From JAGNRR01 sp964409905 (GTDB lineage: Bacteria > Bacteroidota > Bacteroidia > Chitinophagales > Chitinophagaceae): a stretch of DNA of 46,467 nucleotides. The notes under the pieces are model-generated. The model did no database searches. It saw nothing but the letters and a program-made list of their open reading frames with translations, and was not told the origin of the DNA. The position numbers and the translations under genes are program-made. Numbering within the stretch: position 1 is the stretch's first letter; every line of letters begins with the position of its first letter. The stretch lies in assembly GCA_964409905.1 (NCBI GenBank), contig CAYPET010000017.1:1-46467 (forward strand), written 5' to 3'. Shown here piece after piece: positions 43,397 to 46,467 of the stretch.

Positions 43397-46300
43397 TCAC
43401 TGCTCCTCCCAGGTTAGCGAATTGACAATATTGATAGATGAGGTTGGCGGAGTTGTTGCCGAGGTCGATTCCCAGAAGGCATAAATGCCTAGAATATCTA
43501 CCTCATTGGTGAGTGGGAAGGAGATATATTCTTTATTATATGAGAAGTAATCCACCAAATCGTATTGAGCACCGCCTTTATTGGCATAAATCGAAAAGAT
43601 ATTGTTTCCGGTATTGGCCACAGGCGCAAGACGGAAATCTTGGGAGATTTTAGCACCTGAGAGGGAAGCAATGGATTCCCATGTTCCTACCTCAGCAGCA
43701 TCCCACTTCTTCTGGTTCTCATACTTGTTATGATTTCCGCCGGCACCACTAGAGCCAATTGTTCCTGTGAAAGCGGTGATATCACCATCGGCATCAAATG
43801 TGTACATCTTTACGTACATGAGATTGCCATAGACGCTAATATCAGTAGCCTGGGCCTCATAATTCTGGATGTAAATAACTCCGGCTTTGTTAAAGAATCT
43901 AATAAGCATTTCACTTTCATCCGTGCCAGGCGTGGTTGCAAATCCGCTGCTTCCAACATCATTGGTAGGCTTAGATCTCATGTAGGCATAGAAATACTTC
44001 CCATCAACATTAAGAACACCGGAAAGTGTAGTATAATTATTCGATGAGATATTTACACCGGAGATAATCTTTTTAGGTACAGTACCAGAACCAAGTTCAA
44101 ACCCTTTGGCTGCTTCGCTGGAAGTAGTATATATTCCTGCAGGTGTGCCAACAGGATTATCTACGGGTAAGTTGATTACAGTATTAGAACTAGAATTAGT
44201 TAAATTATTCGTAATTAAAAGTGGGTTCTTAATGAAGTTGATCGAGACGACGTTATCTTCGCCGGAGGGATCGGTGACACCGAGTCCATATTTAATTGGA
44301 TAAAGCTGGATTCGATTTCTTACGCCAACACCCGAGGTATTGATAACATTATCCTTTGCCCTGAGCGCCATCATAGCTCTCTGGCGGCGGGGAATAATTA
44401 ACTCGACTTCGTCTTCTTTGTTTAAGAACCCAGAAACATTTCTGTTAAAATAAACAACTACTTGGCCAGCAGTTACGCTATTCTCGACCCAGATTACCTT
44501 GGTTGTGGTGTCGGTCTTAAGATAAGAGCCAACCAACTGATCGCGAAGCGCCTCGTCAAATGTAATTTCAAATGAGTTAGAGGATGGAGTAGTTTCAACT
44601 GTAGCATTTAATACGCCATATTTTGAGCTCTTGGGATAATCTGAGGCCTTGGATAGGAGTCTTACAGTACCCTTATCACCACCATCAATGTAGTACGAAG
44701 CACCGTACTTAACAAGTCTGTTACCCTCAGGGAGGTTATTTGCTAGACCACCATGGGTTAGGTAGGTGATTGGTAGGGTGGCGTTACCAAGTGATGCCAC
44801 ATCGAGTTGGTTAGAGGCTCTCATGTGATGGACTCTTACCCATCTTGCCTCGCCATTGGCAACAGGAACATAACAGAGGAAGAGAGCACCAACCGCACCG
44901 TACCATGAGAATTCGATCTTCCACATGGTCACCTTGGTGAAATCAATGTCATACACCGATTGGTCAGTAAGCGTAGAACCGTCAAGGATGATGGGATCAC
45001 CAGGACGCTTGACAGAGATCTCTGTAGGATCTACGTTAGCTGTCGATACATCACTCCAACGGACGGGGTTATTTTGCCCATTGAGCTGGTCGCCGGAAAA
45101 CATTGCTCTAACAGGTCTCCACTCATACACCATGCGGTATTGCTTAGGAACGCAAAGATGGAACCACTCCTTAAGTGTTATGTTCTTCTTACCAGCATCA
45201 GAAATATCAGGACCGGGATCATACTGTTTAGAGGGGGAGCGAGGGTATGTTTTGCCTGGTAAATTAAAGAAACTATTATATTCAGTTAGAGCAATTTGTG
45301 TACTACCTTGTACACTAACAAGAAGATTCCAGATTTTAACCCCGCTATTGGTCTCAGAAGGATCTGTATCAAAACCGAATCTAGCATCGGTAGTATTGGC
45401 AAGGATTGAATCACCAGAGATAGAAATATCAGAGCTAAATGCCGTACCACCACCTCGGCTGAGGTTGGTAACGATATCCTCCCACTTACAGTGGGCATCT
45501 AAACGGATATACTCGGAGGTGTGTTTAAGAAACTCATCACCTTCTTTCCAAGCAAGATATTCAGCGCTTGCTTTATCGATAATTTTTTGATCAAATGGGA
45601 ACTGGAATTGACGACCTGCAAGATGCTCAACGTAGTTATTAGCAGCGTTTTTATAGGCGAGTCTTACCGCATACCCCTCATTGTACTCATAATCATTTAG
45701 GTCGGCGCCTTGCTCAATAGCTTTTACATCATCTGGATGGTAGCAAAGGCTGGGGTCGTAGATCGCGGCGGCCACATAAGCCAAGCCATTTCTAAAGATT
45801 ACGGGATCTTCCCCAACAACTCCCCAGTTACCTGCTTTAATGTTACTTGTACCAGTGGCAAATGTTGCAATCTTATTCCATCCGTCGCCAGTTGTTTCTA
45901 CACCGGCGGGTTGGTCATAGGTAAGGGCTTGTGTACGTCTTACACAACGGAAGTCGTTCTTATCACCACCATTGATAATCTCATAGTAGTACCCGTCAAA
46001 CTTGTCAAAAATGCCCCATTTCTTGATAGAAGGGGCGCCCTTCATCGTATCGCGGTTAGGGGTGGAGGCATCATAGGTCGAAGCGGTCTTATTCATCTTC
46101 ACACCCATGGTAGAGGATGATACACGACCAGGTTGGTAGCGGAAGAAGCGCTTGGAGGTTAAGATTGTGGTCTTACCAGTTTCTGCAACCAACTCGGCAC
46201 CAGCTTCTTCGGCCAGGTGATTTAGACCTGTTGCTGTATTTCCGTCACCGTCAATCTCATTTTCAATAGGAAATTGAGACCATTCCGATGGGTTGATATC

Positions 46301-46467
46301 ATAAGTGTTTACGTCAGCAAAGATACCAAGAGCAACTTCGGCTCTAGGAATACCAAGAAGGCTGAGGGCAACTTCTGATTGAATCTTATTCTGCTCTTCT
46401 ACAGGGATCGGTGGCTGGTCCTCAGCAAAAACAACAGGGAGAGAGTTAACAGCCTTTTGTTGGCCAA
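43397..46467 (-). CDS. Large virion protein, paralogue of the gapped gene, truncated by the right edge
   Basis: The frame stays open from the stop at 43397 to the last base of the window, at least 1023 codons, so the true start lies outside; a TTG at 46192 is only an internal codon. Near the edge it reads SEVALSLLGIPRAEVALGIF (about 46378-46319), homologous to the N-terminal motif of the gapped gene. Further on come FRYQPGRVSS, WKIEFSWYGAVGALFLCYVP and KYGASYYIDGGDKGTV, all shared with it. The C-terminal ~270 residues after NVISINFIKNPL-like sequence are specific to this copy and end SLTWEEQ. I recall such proteins as large structural components of cyanophage virions, but the exact location (tail, collar or fibre) is not shown by the sequence. 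Confidence 0.8.
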   Translation of the reverse strand, partial: GQQKAVNSLPVVFAEDQPPIPVEEQNKIQSEVALSLLGIPRAEVALGIFADVNTYDINPSEWSQFPIENEIDGDGNTATGLNHLAEEAGAELVAETGKTTILTSKRFFRYQPGRVSSSTMGVKMNKTASTYDASTPNRDTMKGAPSIKKWGIFDKFDGYYYEIINGGDKNDFRCVRRTQALTYDQPAGVETTGDGWNKIATFATGTSNIKAGNWGVVGEDPVIFRNGLAYVAAAIYDPSLCYHPDDVKAIEQGADLNDYEYNEGYAVRLAYKNAANNYVEHLAGRQFQFPFDQKIIDKASAEYLAWKEGDEFLKHTSEYIRLDAHCKWEDIVTNLSRGGGTAFSSDISISGDSILANTTDARFGFDTDPSETNSGVKIWNLLVSVQGSTQIALTEYNSFFNLPGKTYPRSPSKQYDPGPDISDAGKKNITLKEWFHLCVPKQYRMVYEWRPVRAMFSGDQLNGQNNPVRWSDVSTANVDPTEISVKRPGDPIILDGSTLTDQSVYDIDFTKVTMWKIEFSWYGAVGALFLCYVPVANGEARWVRVHHMRASNQLDVASLGNATLPITYLTHGGLANNLPEGNRLVKYGASYYIDGGDKGTVRLLSKASDYPKSSKYGVLNATVETTPSSNSFEITFDEALRDQLVGSYLKTDTTTKVIWVENSVTAGQVVVYFNRNVSGFLNKEDEVELIIPRRQRAMMALRAKDNVINTSGVGVRNRIQLYPIKYGLGVTDPSGEDNVVSINFIKNPLLITNNLTNSSSNTVINLPVDNPVGTPAGIYTTSSEAAKGFELGSGTVPKKIISGVNISSNNYTTLSGVLNVDGKYFYAYMRSKPTNDVGSSGFATTPGTDESEMLIRFFNKAGVIYIQNYEAQATDISVYGNLMYVKMYTFDADGDITAFTGTIGSSGAGGNHNKYENQKKWDAAEVGTWESIASLSGAKISQDFRLAPVANTGNNIFSIYANKGGAQYDLVDYFSYNKEYISFPLTNEVDILGIYAFWESTSATTPPTSSINIVNSLTWEEQ

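Noticed and set aside
44925..45590. A 221-codon plus-strand frame inside the right-edge gene
   Set aside because: It is fully contained in the >1000-codon minus-strand frame, whose motifs are shared with the paralogue. The plus-strand product has no recognisable features.
1..46467. CRISPR array, tRNA genes, IS elements, attachment site or origin
   Set aside because: Reading both strands I saw no regularly spaced repeats, tRNA cloverleaf, transposase or iteron array. A tool search could still find short features I missed.

Overview
This window is part of a large tailed-phage genome, most likely a contractile-tailed phage (myovirus) of cyanobacteria. It was probably assembled from a draft or metagenome, because there is a 10-base run of N inside a gene at 42884-42893. 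The phage assignment rests on a large terminase (TerL), baseplate J-like and I-like proteins, a gp5-like spike, a hub with two cell-wall-hydrolase domains, an S74 self-cleaving tail fibre, PhoH and a phage sigma factor. The cyanobacterial assignment rests on PhoH, on the style of the very large virion proteins, and on a 104-residue protein resembling the Mo-dependent nitrogenase C-terminal family, which is typical of cyanobacteria. I see no photosynthesis genes, tRNAs, CRISPR array, IS element or diversity-generating retroelement.

Layout: five blocks of alternating orientation. (1) Positions 1-9439, minus strand: a fibre/adhesin cluster with an Mtd_N-like protein, a 1661-residue beta-helix/S74 fibre, a 718-residue repeat protein, the Mo-nitrogenase-C-like protein, a 311-residue unknown and a partial acidic protein at the left edge. 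(2) 9518-21180, plus strand: baseplate and packaging/late-control genes, with a free-standing HNH gene between the spike gene and terL, then terL, thioredoxin, sigma factor and a second HNH gene. (3) 21182-26244, minus strand: a P-loop kinase, a virion-type protein, the hub with a rearranged M23 peptidase plus a lysozyme domain, and a basic-tailed protein. (4) 26377-31076, plus strand: a small protein, phoH and a PA14-type virion protein. (5) 31062-46467, minus strand: giant virion proteins, including an LRR protein, a 1529-residue subtilisin-like protease/Ig protein and two paralogous large proteins, one broken by the assembly gap and one running off the right edge.

How the parts work together: the 9518-16942 operon builds the baseplate wedge and spike. 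The hub (21859-24891) probably carries the wall-degrading activities. Blocks 1 and 5 encode the host-recognition and enzymatic appendages. TerL packages DNA, and the sigma factor next to it probably drives late transcription. An 8-base element, GTTTAAAG (variants GATTAAAG and GTTTAAAT), occurs in most intergenic gaps in the direction of transcription. In seven cases it lies 22-32 bases before a start codon. I propose it is the core of this phage's promoters, possibly read by its own sigma factor. No computation was run: family names come from motif recognition by eye, and all composition statements are visual estimates.
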